A stretch of DNA of 64,000 nucleotides. Origin: Uloborus plumipes. Its lineage: Eukaryota > Arthropoda > Arachnida > Araneae > Uloboridae. Below the pieces are notes generated by a model. That model saw only the letters and a list, made by a program, of their open reading frames with translations, was not told the DNA's origin and did not search any database. The position numbers and the translations under genes are program-made. The stretch is from NCBI GenBank assembly GCA_038373865.1, contig JAXGGA010002185.1, forward strand, positions 1-64,000, written 5' to 3'. Below, in pieces: positions 1 to 10,660 of the stretch (position 1 is its first letter; every line of letters starts with the position of its first letter).

Positions 1-260
1 TGTGAAGAGACATTTTTACATAACAAATGTTTTGTTTTTCACTTTGCTCCATGATTTTTTGACGTGAAAATTTTCCACATATTTTTAAAAGTACAAAATA
101 ATTTAAATATGAAAAATAATATTTCAATGAAAGTTGCATAACAAAATGCCTTATTCCTTCTTTATGTACAATAATTTTTAGAATAAATTTACCATTTGTT
201 CCTTTTAAAGCAGTTAAGTAAACTTAACTATTTCACTTTGCCCCATATTCCCCTACTTAT
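1..260. repeat. Dispersed repeat with CACTTTGCCCCA motifs, copy 1
   Basis: The stretch opens with TTTTCACTTTGCTCCATG near position 36 and closes with TTTCACTTTGCCCCATA at about 231-247, followed by CCCCTA. The same motif recurs in the same orientation around 49360-49770. The ends resemble one terminus of a TIR transposon (a terminal sequence ending in CCCCTA), but no inverted partner is visible. I infer a dispersed repeat; the family is not known to me. Confidence 0.4.
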
Positions 261-2995
261 GCAAGAGATCGCATTTCATTAGAAAGAAAAAAAAATGTTA
301 GAGGAAAAACAATGGCTGAAAACGTTTTAAAAACATATTTGGAGCTTAAAAATCACCTACCTACCCAAAAAATCAAAGCAAAAAAAGATATTAGTTCCCA
401 AAACTGCTCTATGTTTGGAAACAATTATAGAAGTATTTTAAAACTAAGAATCAAAATGAAAGAAAAAGCGCATCAGCACAAAATTATTTTCCGTTAAAAA
501 GTTCAAAAAGTCAAATATGCGGTTTAAAAATGCTTTACTTTCCGAAAGAGCGAGCCCATTTATTATAAGTGCCGTTGATGCTCGGGAATCGGTGATCAAT
601 ACCTAATCGATAATTCCCCGGAAATTTTGAAATGATAACGGAAATTACAATCACCGTAAAACAAACTATGATAATAATACGTGCCATTTTCGCTAACAAT
701 GCAAGTCGTGTCAATGTATGCTTGTAGTAATAATAGGGATTCGCAGAGAAAATAGGTTAAGAATTTATCGAATGCACTGCCTCGAATGATTGAAAAAGAT
801 CTCTAAGCATTTCGAAAAAGCTGTTTGGATTACATTTATGACGATTGCCGTCAGGGTTAATAAATAGAACTATAATAGCATAAGGGTTTAACCAAAAAAA
901 GGGGGGGGGGTACTTATTTTATTTTGTAATTGCGAAAGTATTTTTCCTTTTTAAGTGAATGTAGCGAAAGTATTTCAAATTTAAAAGGATATTTTGAGGT
1001 TCTGAAGGAATATGTTTTTCAGAAAATAAGACACTTGAATTTAAATTAAAGAAAAATTAAAATAATAATGCATAAAGCAATAATTTGATTTCTGTGTTGC
1101 GTAATCAATAGGAATAGCTTTGTATTTGTACCCAAATTAAAACCTCTCGAGATTTTTCTACGACTATTTGAAATCAATCGGTGCAAAGAGAGAGCAAAGA
1201 TTTTCAGTCGGCCTGTTTAACCTAAATATGAATGATATTCAATTTTCCTGAATACGAACGATATTCAGGTAAAACAAATTGATGAATACTTCTTAGCTTG
1301 AGTTTATGTTACTTGACGTTAGTACATTTACCAGTTTCTTGGAGGATTTTTAATCGATGATTAGTGATAAATGAGACAAATTAACGCTCATTCAAATGTG
1401 CTTAAATTGTAATTTTTTTTAAAGTTCAATGTCGGTAAACAAAACTTGAAGTTGATTTTTATGAATTCAGTTTAATATTGAATATTTCGGGGGGGGGGTA
1501 GGAGGTGGCTACTCTTATTTTCATTTATGGACGAGTTCTCTAGAAAGATGCATTTTTTTGTCCCAAGTTCATAGCAGCAATAGTGTATCCTACTTCTTCT
1601 ATATTTACTATTTATTTGTCTCCTTTTAAAAAACGGAATTAGACTTTTAACTGTGTTAAATAATACTTATTTATGTAGAGGTTCAATACAATTATAAAAA
1701 TTGGTGATGGTCTGGATCGTTTAATAATATAGATTCACGGAGACCGTTACAGAATCATTCGTGTCTAGATCCGCGAATATTGAAAAGGATTATTCGTGTC
1801 TAAATTCATGACTACGGATACGGACCTCAACTATTTTACCCAATTTGATCCAACCATACTTGTGACAGAAGGTGTTTTCGCAAGGGCAAAAAGCACAAAC
1901 TCTTTGAAAAAACTCCATCTATAGCGAAAGTATCATCAAGAATAAGATTTATTTTAAAAAGAGTAGGGGCGGCCCATTACCACAGCTGAGCCAGTTGTGC
2001 TGCAGTTCGGAGATCACTAAGATTGTAGAAATAAATAATAAAAAAAAAAACGGCTGGGTTCATCGAAAGGCTAGAAGACAGACGGGTTTAACGGTTTCAT
2101 TTTAAGTAATTGATCTCTCCTAAATTAACAAAAATATGTGTAGTTCGGATGTCTGTGCATCCAAAAGCTCAACATTTTTTTGCATTGATAAAGGCGTTCC
2201 TTGTAACGCCGAAACACGTGTCTGCAGTATTTCTGCTTATTTGTGCCTATTTTACGTTGATATTTTCCCTACTACATCAATAGCACAAAGGTATTTGTTA
2301 ACTTTACTACACTTTCAATCTCATATCTTCTGTGATTTATCCCGGAATTTTGTTGCCAGAGATTACAATTATGGTTCATACTGGACAGTGCATGTTAATG
2401 TAATTAATATTATTTATTTATTTATTTATTTTTGAGTTGAAAAAAAAACTCATTTATTTATTATGTGCTAATAAAAGTAAAACAATCTCTTAGAATTGAT
2501 GGGCTATAAAAAGCAATGGAGTAAAAGGGATTATTATATAAAAGGATATTTTCTTAAACTTCAAGTTACTTATGGTCAGTAAAAAAAATGAATTAATAAA
2601 ATTTAATAAAATTTAAGTTTATTTTCTATTATCTTTAGAAATGCAATCATTGACTATTCGTAGTTATTTTTTCCAACCAGCTTTCCTAAATAAGTTTCTA
2701 GTCACAATACATGTGATTAAGGTGATAAATATTATAGTTCCATTAGTGATGATGTAATGATAATACTAGAGAGCAACTCCGCCCCTTGCGTTAATGCTCG
2801 TCAATCACCTCCCGGTGGATAGCAAAGCAAACCTCTCGGGTTTTGCTTTCCAAATCTTTCTCGTTTGCGTCCAAGCACAGTTATTGTCAAAGAGAGTTCT
2901 GTTTCAGCCTAATTTATTAGAGTTTTTATGCTGTATTAACGGTCTTCAGAACTGAGTGTACAGGGGTCAAAAGAATTGAAAGCATTTCATGCCTA
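261..2995. other. Unannotated AT-rich stretch
   Basis: No convincing gene. It holds a G10 run at 901-910, a G10 run near 1489-1498, an imperfect direct repeat of ATTCGTGTCTARA near 1757-1805, an 8-bp-stem hairpin at 1247-1269 (CCTGAATA/TATTCAGG), and a (TTTA)n microsatellite at about 2405-2432. Short open frames here have low-complexity translations and no family signature. Confidence 0.5.
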
Positions 2996-3437
2996 CACTG
3001 TAAAAAATGAACTGCTGTTTTTACAGTATAATACTGGCATCCGAGGTTCTAATTTAAAACTGTAAAATGCGCAGTAATAAACTGTAAAACAAGCAATTTT
3101 ACAGTTTCTCACTGTAAAGTTAGAAATTTTACAGTTTATTGCCGTAAAGTTTAGCTGTATTATACTGTAAAAACAGCAGTATAATACTGGCAGCAGAGGT
3201 TCCAGTTTAAAACAGTAAAATTCACGGTAATAAACTGTAAAATTAGCAATTTTACAGTTTATTACAGTAAAAGCAGCAATTTTACAGTTTATTACAGTAT
3301 AAGTAGCAATTTTACAGTTTAGTACTGTAAAGTTAGCAATTTTGCAGTTTATTACTGTAAAATTAGCAATTTTTTCATTTTATTACTATAAAATTAGCTA
3401 TATTATACTGTAAAAACGACTTTCATTTTTTTCAGGG
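2996..3437. mobile_element. MITE family A (TACACTG), copy 1
   Basis: It starts CACTGTAAAAAATGAACTG after a TA (2994-2995) and ends near TTTCATTTTTTTCAGGG, a decayed form of the family's right end (TTTTTGCAGTG). The inside is a chain of near-palindromic modules of the type GTAATAAACTGTAAAAT / ATTTTACAGTTTATTAC. At about 442 bp it is longer than the other three copies (311-330 bp once nested inserts are removed), because it carries extra modules at 3230-3400. Boundaries follow from copies 3 and 4, where the TA duplication is intact. Confidence 0.75.
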
Positions 3438-4394
3438 AATAAAAAGTAAATAAATCGAGATACCTGCAAATTGGAGAAGACAGTATAAAATAGTTTTATG
3501 CAATACAATTTTACACGTTAAATGACTTTCACATAAGCCGGCACATGGCGCGACAGTATTTTTTGCTAAAATTTAATGATTGATCCAGTCTGCTGATAGC
3601 TAAGGTACAGAAAAAAGCAATGTGTGTTTCATGGCTCTATGAAAGAAAGTCTGTTGTAACTGAGTGTACGTACATCCAGCTCTGGATATTCATAAGCTAA
3701 AAAAATGAATCATTCACGTCATTGGTGGAATACCTGCGGAACTTCTGCAAAACACATGGCGTAAAATGTAACTTTCGCTTGTTGTTTTAACGAAAACGAA
3801 ACTTATGTGGAACTTCATAATTTTTAAATTGTGTTGATGTGTTGTATTACAGTTTTATGTTTTTTTTTCCACTTTAAAAAAAAACATGTGAGTACATCAA
3901 CTGTTTCCTTTTTTTATTAGTTATTTATTTTATTTAAGCATGAAATGTGCTGAGCACTCTTTTTATTCTTCCTGTACTTCCAAATTGATAAACCCTAACT
4001 AATCTTTGGGGGGGGGGGGGCACGGCACTTTAACCTTTCTATCTGATCACGCTGAAAACAGCATTATTCCTTAAACCATTTCAATACTTTCTTGAATTGA
4101 TTCATTTTGAAGTAAAATTCCGATATATCACGAAACGGCTTTGATTCATTTTTAATAACGGTCTGCTATAACATAATAAGGGTCAACAACGCAAATGAGA
4201 CTGAGCTCACGTTTGTTTACATTTCGAAAGAGAAATTACAGTTTACTAAAGAGGCCCCTGTCAAATCACTTAGTCTTTCTTTGTTGTTTCCATACTATTT
4301 AACAGAACACGTCATTTGCAAAGACAGTCAATTGAGTCTTGAACCCAAACTCGCGTTTGTTTACATTTCAGCGAAGAAATCACGGGCCGCAAAA
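3438..4394. other. Unannotated stretch with G13 tract
   Basis: No gene seen. It contains a G13 run at 4008-4020 and an imperfect direct repeat (CTCACGTTTGTTTACATTTC near 4207, CTCGCGTTTGTTTACATTTC near 4349). The second repeat lies just upstream of the SINE at 4395. Confidence 0.4.
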
Positions 4395-4600
4395 GATGTC
4401 CAGCGCGTGGTAGAGAAGTCTGACTGCGGGTGGGACGGTTTCAGGTTCGGATCCCGGCTCCAGCACTTCTGAACTTTCTCTCTCTCTCTTGTCCTTTCTT
4501 AGTGTGAATGTGTTTCTGTGAATGAATGTGTACCCTATAAACGGATCGTTATGGCATCTGTGTCTGAGTGAAATCAAATTTCCACTTTAATGGTGCTCGG
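4395..4600 (+). repeat. tRNA-derived SINE, copy 1
   Basis: The head has an RNA polymerase III A-box-like TGGTAGAGAAG at 4408-4418 and a B-box-like GGTTCGGATCC at 4444-4454, with spacing normal for a tRNA promoter. The body continues through a TC-rich tract and ACCCTATAAACGG (4531-4543). That last segment recurs with TATGGCAT..GTGTGT at 45956, so the body is a dispersed repeat rather than a functional tRNA. Family membership is inferred from the promoter boxes and the shared body. Confidence 0.6.
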
Positions 4601-4768
4601 GAAAAAGAGGAAACCGAAACTTTTCTGCCTCAAATCGGGTAGCGTGGACTATTCGGGCTCGAAATACAGAATAGTTTAAGAACCACCACCAGAAATCTCG
4701 GAATCAAGCCTCAACAGGCTGCCAAAGTTTGCAGATGAATAAGGCGGGTTTTTATTTACTGCATTTAT

Positions 4769-5190
4769 TTACTGCGTTACCCGGCGTTGCACAGTTTACC
4801 TCGAAAGTTAAAAATGTGTCAAGTGACATATTTTGAACAATCAGGCTTAAATAATAATTTATAAAAAGGAAAATATCATGTAGAATAGAGCCATTTCATG
4901 ACTTAAAGTTTAAATTAAGACCTCTTCGGCTTCTTTTTTTTTAATTCAAAAAACGTTGTCATTGCTATTAATAGATGTAAATGTTCTGTTTTACGGATTT
5001 TCTGGCGAAACCTCCTTTGAGGGGGTTAACCCCCCATAAACCGAAAGTTCCCAAAGAGAATTCTTGAGTATCGAGGACCTCTGTGCCAGACTCAGCAAAG
5101 ATCTAACGTAAACTCTGAAATTTATATTAAAACACCAGGCATAGTTCCCAGAAGTTAAAACTCAAGTGCAAGTGGTAGCCAAATATTTGA
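4769..5190 (+). repeat. Degenerate 'CCCGGCGTT' repeat, copy 1
   Basis: It opens with CTGCGTTACCCGGCGTTGC, closely matching CTGCGTGGCCCGGCGTT at 44214. It contains a perfect 14-bp palindrome GGGGGTTAACCCCC at 5021-5034 and a GAGGACCTCTGTGCCAGACT stretch. From memory, sequences of this layout are common dispersed repeats in arthropods and often end in (CAGA)n. This copy lacks that tail, but the 44-kb copy has it. The element class is uncertain. Confidence 0.45.
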
Positions 5191-6640
5191 AACCATTTTT
5201 CTATAGACATTTTTTTCCTTGCATGTAGTAATAAAAAAACTAATACATGAAGAAATATAATTAGAGAATTGTATTCATTAAATTTGTTTCGAAATGTACG
5301 AAGAACAAAATAAAGAAAGAAACGGTAATATTCTGATTAGGACACTCACTAGACAATTCGACGATGCTATTTTGCACTCTCGGAATTAAGTTTTGAGAAA
5401 GCATAATAATAAAAATAATGATGTGAAGGTTTAAAATACAATGTAATCCTTTGCAGTACTCCTACGCTTACATTCCGTTTCTAAATATAAAAAACCCGAG
5501 AATTGTTGATTCGAATTTTAAAACGTTTAGCGAACAAGTCATTAAAAAACTATTTTAATCTATTTTCGATTGCTTTTCTCCACCCACTATGTCAAACTTT
5601 TGAGGGCACGAAAGGTGACCTAGAGGATCATACAGCAGAAAAAAAAAGGAAAACCAGAAAATATATTTATTAAAAAATCAAATGTTCTGATTATTTGCTA
5701 TCAGCATAAATGCGATGAATTTATTGTACTTCTGATGGGGAAAAAGGATTTTTACACTTTTATTTCAACTTGCACTTCGTTATTAAAAAATATAATTTGA
5801 ATTTTGAATTTGTTTCTTTTAAGTAAAGTTTTTTCAGTCAATAACTGCACTTTTTATACATTGTTAGTTATTAATTTCTTTATTTCAAGCGTTCTTTTCT
5901 CTCTTTTCCATCTCCTTTTCGAATTTATATCTTCTGTAGTTGATTAATCCCTACGTCTAAAAGTTATTCGTATCTTTCCAGAGTCATCAAGACAGAGTTC
6001 TAAAAACATTCTAATGCATAAAGTAATTAAAAATTGAAGTATCTAAGGACTAATAAATGTGCATGCTTGTGCTAAATGAAACATGAAGTCAAAAAAATTA
6101 TAAATTACTATATATATATCACTAATAATTAAAAGCATATACAAGTAGAGTAGCACGGAATAGCATTTTTTTATCTCCCGTAAAATCAACAAAACGTCTT
6201 GCATAATGCTTGTGGGGGAAAAGGGAGGATGGTCGGGGGTCCGTTTAATACAAACAAAAATATAATATATATGTCTAAAAAAAACAAGATGCGAAAAGAT
6301 TTGTATCTGCAGAACGAAACGTTAAAACCCAAAATGAATTAATGACATGCGAGAAAAATTATCATCTACAAATGAAGAAATAATTAAACAAATTAATTAA
6401 CTGCTTAAAAAATACACATAAAGTCATACATCACGTGCCTCTTGCTGTCTACTAATCTCAAAGCGAGCAAAATAAAGGCTACTGAGCGAAAGCCAAGCCA
6501 TGCTAATACGACCTAATAATGCAGTCAAATTATGCCAAAAAACTACTTTGAGCGTCGGATTTGGGAAGAGAGGGAGAAATGTGACCAAACTACTGTGTCA
6601 GGGGTACGTACCGCAAACGATGTCACGCGTAAAGGGAGAC
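5191..6640. other. Unannotated AT-rich stretch
   Basis: No gene, inverted repeat or terminal motif that I can support. It has only a short (AT)n run near 6110 and A/T homopolymers. Confidence 0.4.
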
Positions 6641-6780
6641 GAAATTGTGACAATTTGTGACAGAGAGAAGGGTGCAATACACCACCAGCTCGTTTATTCC
6701 ATTATGGACTGCGGTTTCGTGCTTATTAAGCACGCATCAGCATGGAATAGGAATTAAACGAGCTAGAGGCAAAAATCTAA
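6641..6780 (-). repeat. Dispersed repeat (CTGCCTTAGCCC family), inverted copy
   Basis: The segment TGCAATACACCACCAGCTCG through TTCCATTATGGACTGCGGTT and CGTGCTTATTAAGCACGCAT is the reverse complement of 8925-9040. Together with that copy and the one near 13340-13790 it defines a dispersed family of unknown class. The short open frame here is a by-product. Confidence 0.6.
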
Positions 6781-7604
6781 CAAAAACTGGTAGCTAATGT
6801 GAAATTAGAACATCAGCTCGCATGTAAGTTAACTATATTTGCAACATATAAAAAGTGAACAAAAAAAGGAACATTCATTTGCAAAGCATAATCAAGATTG
6901 ACTTACTTGAAATTCATTTTTGATGAACCAGTGGAAGCCATTTGTTTGTATATTTTAAATATATTATTCCTTACATGGTACACCTAGCAAAGAGGATTTA
7001 GACGCTATTAGAAGTTATATGAACCAAGCAAGACAGATTATATTCTGGAAATAAAACAAAAATAGATATGCATTACAGGTATACACAGTTAAACATTTTT
7101 ATTTAAATTTTAAAGTTCTTTTTTTATATTTGACATTAATTTATAAGTATCTCTTAAATGTTATTGCCAATAGTATTTAAAATAAGGTATAAACGTTGAG
7201 GTTCCATGATTTAACGAATGAAAAATATCACACCATTACCTAATATGAAAAAAAAAAAAATAAGATGATTTATCCGTAGTAACTTGTTACTAAGTGCACT
7301 TTAACCGTCTTCCGTATAGTTAGGGAGAAGATAATCAGTTTCCTCTTACTCTTTTTCACTCAAACGATTCACTCAGCTTGGTGTCATTGACCAGGGATAA
7401 GGGTATTAGAGAAATACTATTACTTTAGAAACTATAAAATAGAAATACCCAGCAGTTTGGGATCAGTTACAGTTATTTTAGTAGATTTTATAATGTACTA
7501 TTTACTCGAGTAATAATTAAATCCTTAAAATTAGTCCATGAATATTAATATATTTTAGACTCAATCAAACGGATATTTCGTATGAAACCTTTCTTTGAAC
7601 GGAC

Positions 7605-7651
7605 CATGGCTGCCTGCGATCTTAAGGATCATAGGATAGCAGGCAGCCATG
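7605..7651. repeat. GC-rich hairpin
   Basis: CATGGCTGCCTGC (7605-7617) and its exact reverse complement GCAGGCAGCCATG (7639-7651) are separated by 21 nt. The 13-bp stem is far more GC-rich than its surroundings. No element ends, TSD or gene context explains it. Confidence 0.6.
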
Positions 7652-7695
7652 AACAGACAAATTTATTCTCTACCTCCTAGGAATAATATGATACT

Positions 7696-7867
7696 CAGGC
7701 CCGTCATTTAGGGGGGCAGAGGGGTCAATTGCTCCCCCCCTGACTTTGGGAAATCAATGTATTGGCATATAAGTGGGCGTGGTTTTTGCCACTTTTTGGT
7801 AAATTTTACATTGTGTATGCACCCTTTGTCCCCCCCCCCCCTGGAAAATTTCAAAATGACGTCCCTG
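7696..7867. mobile_element. hAT-type MITE, copy 1
   Basis: It begins CAGGCCCGTCATTT and ends AAATGACGTCCCTG, giving an imperfect ~14-bp TIR. It is flanked by a perfect 8-bp direct repeat ATGATACT (7688-7695 and 7868-7875). An 8-bp TSD and CAGG-type ends are the hallmark of hAT elements. At 172 bp it has no coding capacity. It carries G-rich and C-rich tracts just inside its ends (C12-13 near 7830-7842). Homologous to 18054-18203 and 56805-56975. Confidence 0.9.
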
Positions 7868-8059
7868 ATGATACTGCATCACAAATAAAATTTGCTTAGT
7901 TATGTGAATAATGATGCTAATTTCCCTTTTTTGTTTAAAAGTACAGAGTCCGACAAGTAACGTTTCTGTTCGCCTTGTTGGCAAGACTGCACTGTTAAAC
8001 TACGGGTGGGTTGCGCATGGCACCTTTTTGGTAAAAACGCTGTAGCAGAGCAATTATGT

Positions 8060-8321
8060 AATTGAAGGGGCAAGTGGATAAAGGTGATATGTGACATTTG
8101 AATTTCGCCGATTTGCACAAATTCAAATTAGCGTGTGTTCAATTGTGTTAACTCACAAGCACAATTGAAGGAGCAAGTGAATAAAGGTGATATGTGACAT
8201 TTTTTTTTAATTTCAAGAAAAAACTTACAAAAAAAAAATCACCTTATCACCTTCATCCATGGTAAAAAGTAAGTTTTTTCAAAATTGTCACATTCACCTT
8301 TATCCACTTGCCCCTTCAATT
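8060..8321. repeat. Fold-back repeat with three copies of one arm
   Basis: The unit AATTGAAGGGGCAAGTGGAT followed by AAAGGTGATATGTGACATTT occurs directly at 8060-8098, again (two or three changes) at 8163-8200, and inverted at 8283-8321 as TTGTCACATTCACCTTTATC plus CACTTGCCCCTTCAATT. The inner pair encloses AAGAAAAAACTTAC / GTAAGTTTTTTC complementary segments, so 8163-8321 can form a long stem. It is probably a MITE with a tandemly duplicated end. Confidence 0.7.
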
Positions 8322-8924
8322 TCATTTCATAATGAAGCTCTGATAAAAGTTAAATAATGGGAAATGTTAACTGCCGGACCCTGTATGTCTCACACTATTA
8401 CGCTTTTCCTTTGGTGTTCAACATAACTAAAAGGGTTGAAAAACATCTATGTGACGTATATCACGAAAATTCAGGAAATTCATTGGAGTAAAAGTCATGC
8501 TTTAGCATACGACTTTGGTTCATCTCCTCTTTCATCACATTTAAGTTGAAAATTGAAAGCTCTAAAGTGTTGACATGGCATTATTAATAATAAGCAATGC
8601 TATAGCATGTTGATCAGTGACCAGTATACGTGCATATTAGTATGTACACTGTACGGAAAAAAACTGATATCACTTGCAAAAATTCATGTTTTAAAGAATT
8701 TCTCGAGAAATAAGAAACCAAATGTTCTGTAACATTTGTTACGTAAAACACAGACTCTAACTTACATTTTCTAATAAAAATTAAATCAACCGTACATTTG
8801 GGAGACCAGCAACAAATTGAAGAAAACAAACACGTTTTTTGATTACCCTTCACTGTAAACCGAAAGTTGCATTTTAATTTCACATTAGCTCCCAGTTTTT
8901 TTGGCTCACTTTGCTCTATAAGAG

Positions 8925-9085
8925 GATTTTTGCCTCCAAGTCGGTTACTTTCCTATTCCATGTTGATGAGTGCATAATAAGCACGAAACCGCAGTCCATG
9001 GATGGAAACGACCGAGTTGGTGGTGTATTACATGTTTCTGCCTTAGCCCTTGCTTAGGGGCTGTCACTCACTGCTTTATGCATGA
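8925..9085 (+). repeat. Dispersed repeat (CTGCCTTAGCCC family), direct copy
   Basis: GCACGAAACCGCAGTCCATG, GAGTTGGTGGTGTATTACAT and TCTGCCTTAGCCCTTGCTTA define this copy. The first two match the inverted copy at 6641-6780. The last matches TCTGCCTTAGCCCTGGCTTA at 13564-13583. It ends about 120 bp before the Tc1 transposon at 9210. Confidence 0.6.
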
Positions 9086-9209
9086 TAGGTGTTTTTTCCT
9101 ATTCAATTTGCAAAATGCAGGGGAGTGACTAGTAATGAGTTATCGAAAACCTACGCTGTAAAATTGAATGTTCTTGCCTGTGTTTTATGACTGTCTCATA
9201 AGTAAACTA

Positions 9210-10427
9210 CACTGAAGTGACAAAAGTCATGGGATAGCAATATGCAAATTTTCAGATGGCAGTAGCATCGCATAGAACAGGTATAAATGCGCAGTGCTTT
9301 TACAGAGCTTTCATTTCTGTTCAAGTTATTCATGTGAAGAGGTTTTAACGTGATGATGACCGCACGACGTGAATTAACAGACTTTGAACGCGGAATGTTA
9401 GTTGGAGCTAGACGCATGGGTCATGCCATTTCGGAAATCGTTAGAGAATTCAACATTCCCAGATCCACTGTGTCAAGAGTGTGCCGAGAGTATGAAATTT
9501 CAGGCATAACATCCCACCATGGACAGCGCAGTGGTCGACCGCCTGCACTTAAAGATCGAGACCGGCGACGTCTGCAAAGAGTCGTAAATTCTAACAGACA
9601 AGCAACACTGCGTCAAATCACCGTAGAAATCAATGTGGGACGTACAATGGACGTGTCTGCTAGAACTGTGCGGAGAAATTTGGATTTCTTGGGCTATTCC
9701 AGCAGAAGACCGACTCGAGTGCCTTTACTGACAGAACGACATCGCTTGCAGCGACTCTCGTGGGCACGTGAGCATATCGGTTGGTCCCTAGATGAATGGA
9801 AAACCGTGGCCTGGTCCGATGAGTCACGATTTCAGCTGGTAAGAGCCGATGGTAGGGTTCGAGTGTGGCGCAGACCCCACGAAGCCATGGACCCAAACTG
9901 TCAGCAAGGCACTGTTCAAGCTGGTGGTGGCTCCGTAATGGTGTGGGCTGTTTTTTCATGGCATGGACTTGGTCCTCTAGTGCGACTGGACCGAACATTG
10001 ACTGGAAATGCTTATGTGCAGCTACTTGGAGATCACTTGCAGCCATTCATGGACTTCATGTACCCAAACAACGATGGGATTTTTATGGATGACAATGCGC
10101 CATGTCACCGGGCCACAACTGTTCGCAATTGGTTTGAAGAAAATTCTGGACAATTCCAACGAATGATTTGGCCACCTAGATCGCCCGACATGAATCCCAT
10201 TGAGCATTTATGGGACACCATCGAGAGGTCTGTTCGTGCCCAAAATCCTGCCCCATCAACGCTTTCACAATTATGGACGTCTATCGAGACAGCATGGCTC
10301 AATATTCCTGCAGAAGACTTCCAACGACTTGTTGAGTCCATGCCACGTCGAGTTGTTGCACTTCGCCGGGCAAAAGGAGGGCCGACACGATATTAAGAGG
10401 TATCCCATGACTTTTGTCACTTCAGTG
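9210..10427 (+). mobile_element. Intact Tc1-like transposon (1218 bp)
   Basis: Perfect 27-bp terminal inverted repeats start CACTGAAGTGACAAAAGTCA at the left and are mirrored at the right end (10401-10427). Each end is bordered by TA (9208-9209 and 10428-10429), the Tc1/mariner target duplication. One uninterrupted transposase frame fills the interior. Perfect TIRs plus an open frame point to recent insertion. A decayed relative of the same family lies at 26338-26678. Confidence 0.97.
9350..10396 (+). CDS. Tc1-like DDE transposase, full length (DD36E spacing)
   Basis: This 348-residue, uninterrupted frame encodes the enzyme that cuts and re-inserts the surrounding 1218-bp element in the nucleus. 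Residues ~9-50 form an N-terminal helix-turn-helix (FERGMLVGARRMG ... IPRSTVSRVCREY). A GRPP motif at 62-65 and a second HTH around 68-115 follow, so together they give a paired-like DNA-binding domain. The basic KDRDRRRL stretch could serve nuclear import. The catalytic triad is D157 (AWSDESRF), D248 (FMDDNAPCH) and E285 (MNPIEHLWD). I count 36 residues between the second D and the E, not the 34 of classical Tc1, so it fits the DD36E group. The ATG lies 140 bp inside the left TIR. Three consecutive ATGs (9350, 9353 and an in-frame third) make the exact start uncertain by two residues. The stop overlaps the sequence just before the right TIR. All key residues are present, so it could be active. 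Frames on the other strand are shadows. Confidence 0.95.
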   Translation: MMMTARRELTDFERGMLVGARRMGHAISEIVREFNIPRSTVSRVCREYEISGITSHHGQRSGRPPALKDRDRRRLQRVVNSNRQATLRQITVEINVGRTMDVSARTVRRNLDFLGYSSRRPTRVPLLTERHRLQRLSWAREHIGWSLDEWKTVAWSDESRFQLVRADGRVRVWRRPHEAMDPNCQQGTVQAGGGSVMVWAVFSWHGLGPLVRLDRTLTGNAYVQLLGDHLQPFMDFMYPNNDGIFMDDNAPCHRATTVRNWFEENSGQFQRMIWPPRSPDMNPIEHLWDTIERSVRAQNPAPSTLSQLWTSIETAWLNIPAEDFQRLVESMPRRVVALRRAKGGPTRY

Positions 10428-10660
10428 TAATGTATGAGTTTGAAAATGCATAGATATTAATTTTACAAAACATACGTAGAAAACAAATCGCCTAAATTTT
10501 AGTGGTAAAATAAATCGCGATAATCTATTCCCAAAAGTAGTGTTATGAAAAATTTCACATTGACTTTGAGGTAACGTTTGAAAACTTCACAGATTCTCAT
10601 ATTCGCAGTGTCTGAGTCACAGAGCTGACGGAGTTATGCGAATTCATTAGGACTGGAGTA

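Noticed and set aside
1247..1269. Hairpin CCTGAATA/TATTCAGG near a TTAA (1217)
   Set aside because: The hairpin does not start at base 16 after the TTAA and no terminal repeat partner was found.
2990..3440. Satellite or CRISPR-like array
   Set aside because: The regularly repeated palindromic modules suggested an array, but defined ends and copies at three other loci show it is a MITE.
4207..4380. Direct repeat CTCRCGTTTGTTTACATTTC as target duplication around an insert
   Set aside because: The repeats are about 20-35 bp and diverged, too long for a normal TSD; the enclosed ~145 bp has no element ends.
5021..5034. GGGGGTTAACCCCC palindrome as a TTAA transposon end
   Set aside because: It has TTAA followed by CCC, but no 18-nt hairpin at base 16 and no partner; it belongs to the dispersed repeat at 4769-5190.
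9660..10341. Minus-strand and alternative-frame ORFs inside the Tc1 transposase
   Set aside because: They overlap a full DDE transposase and translate to sequence without family features; shadows of the real frame.
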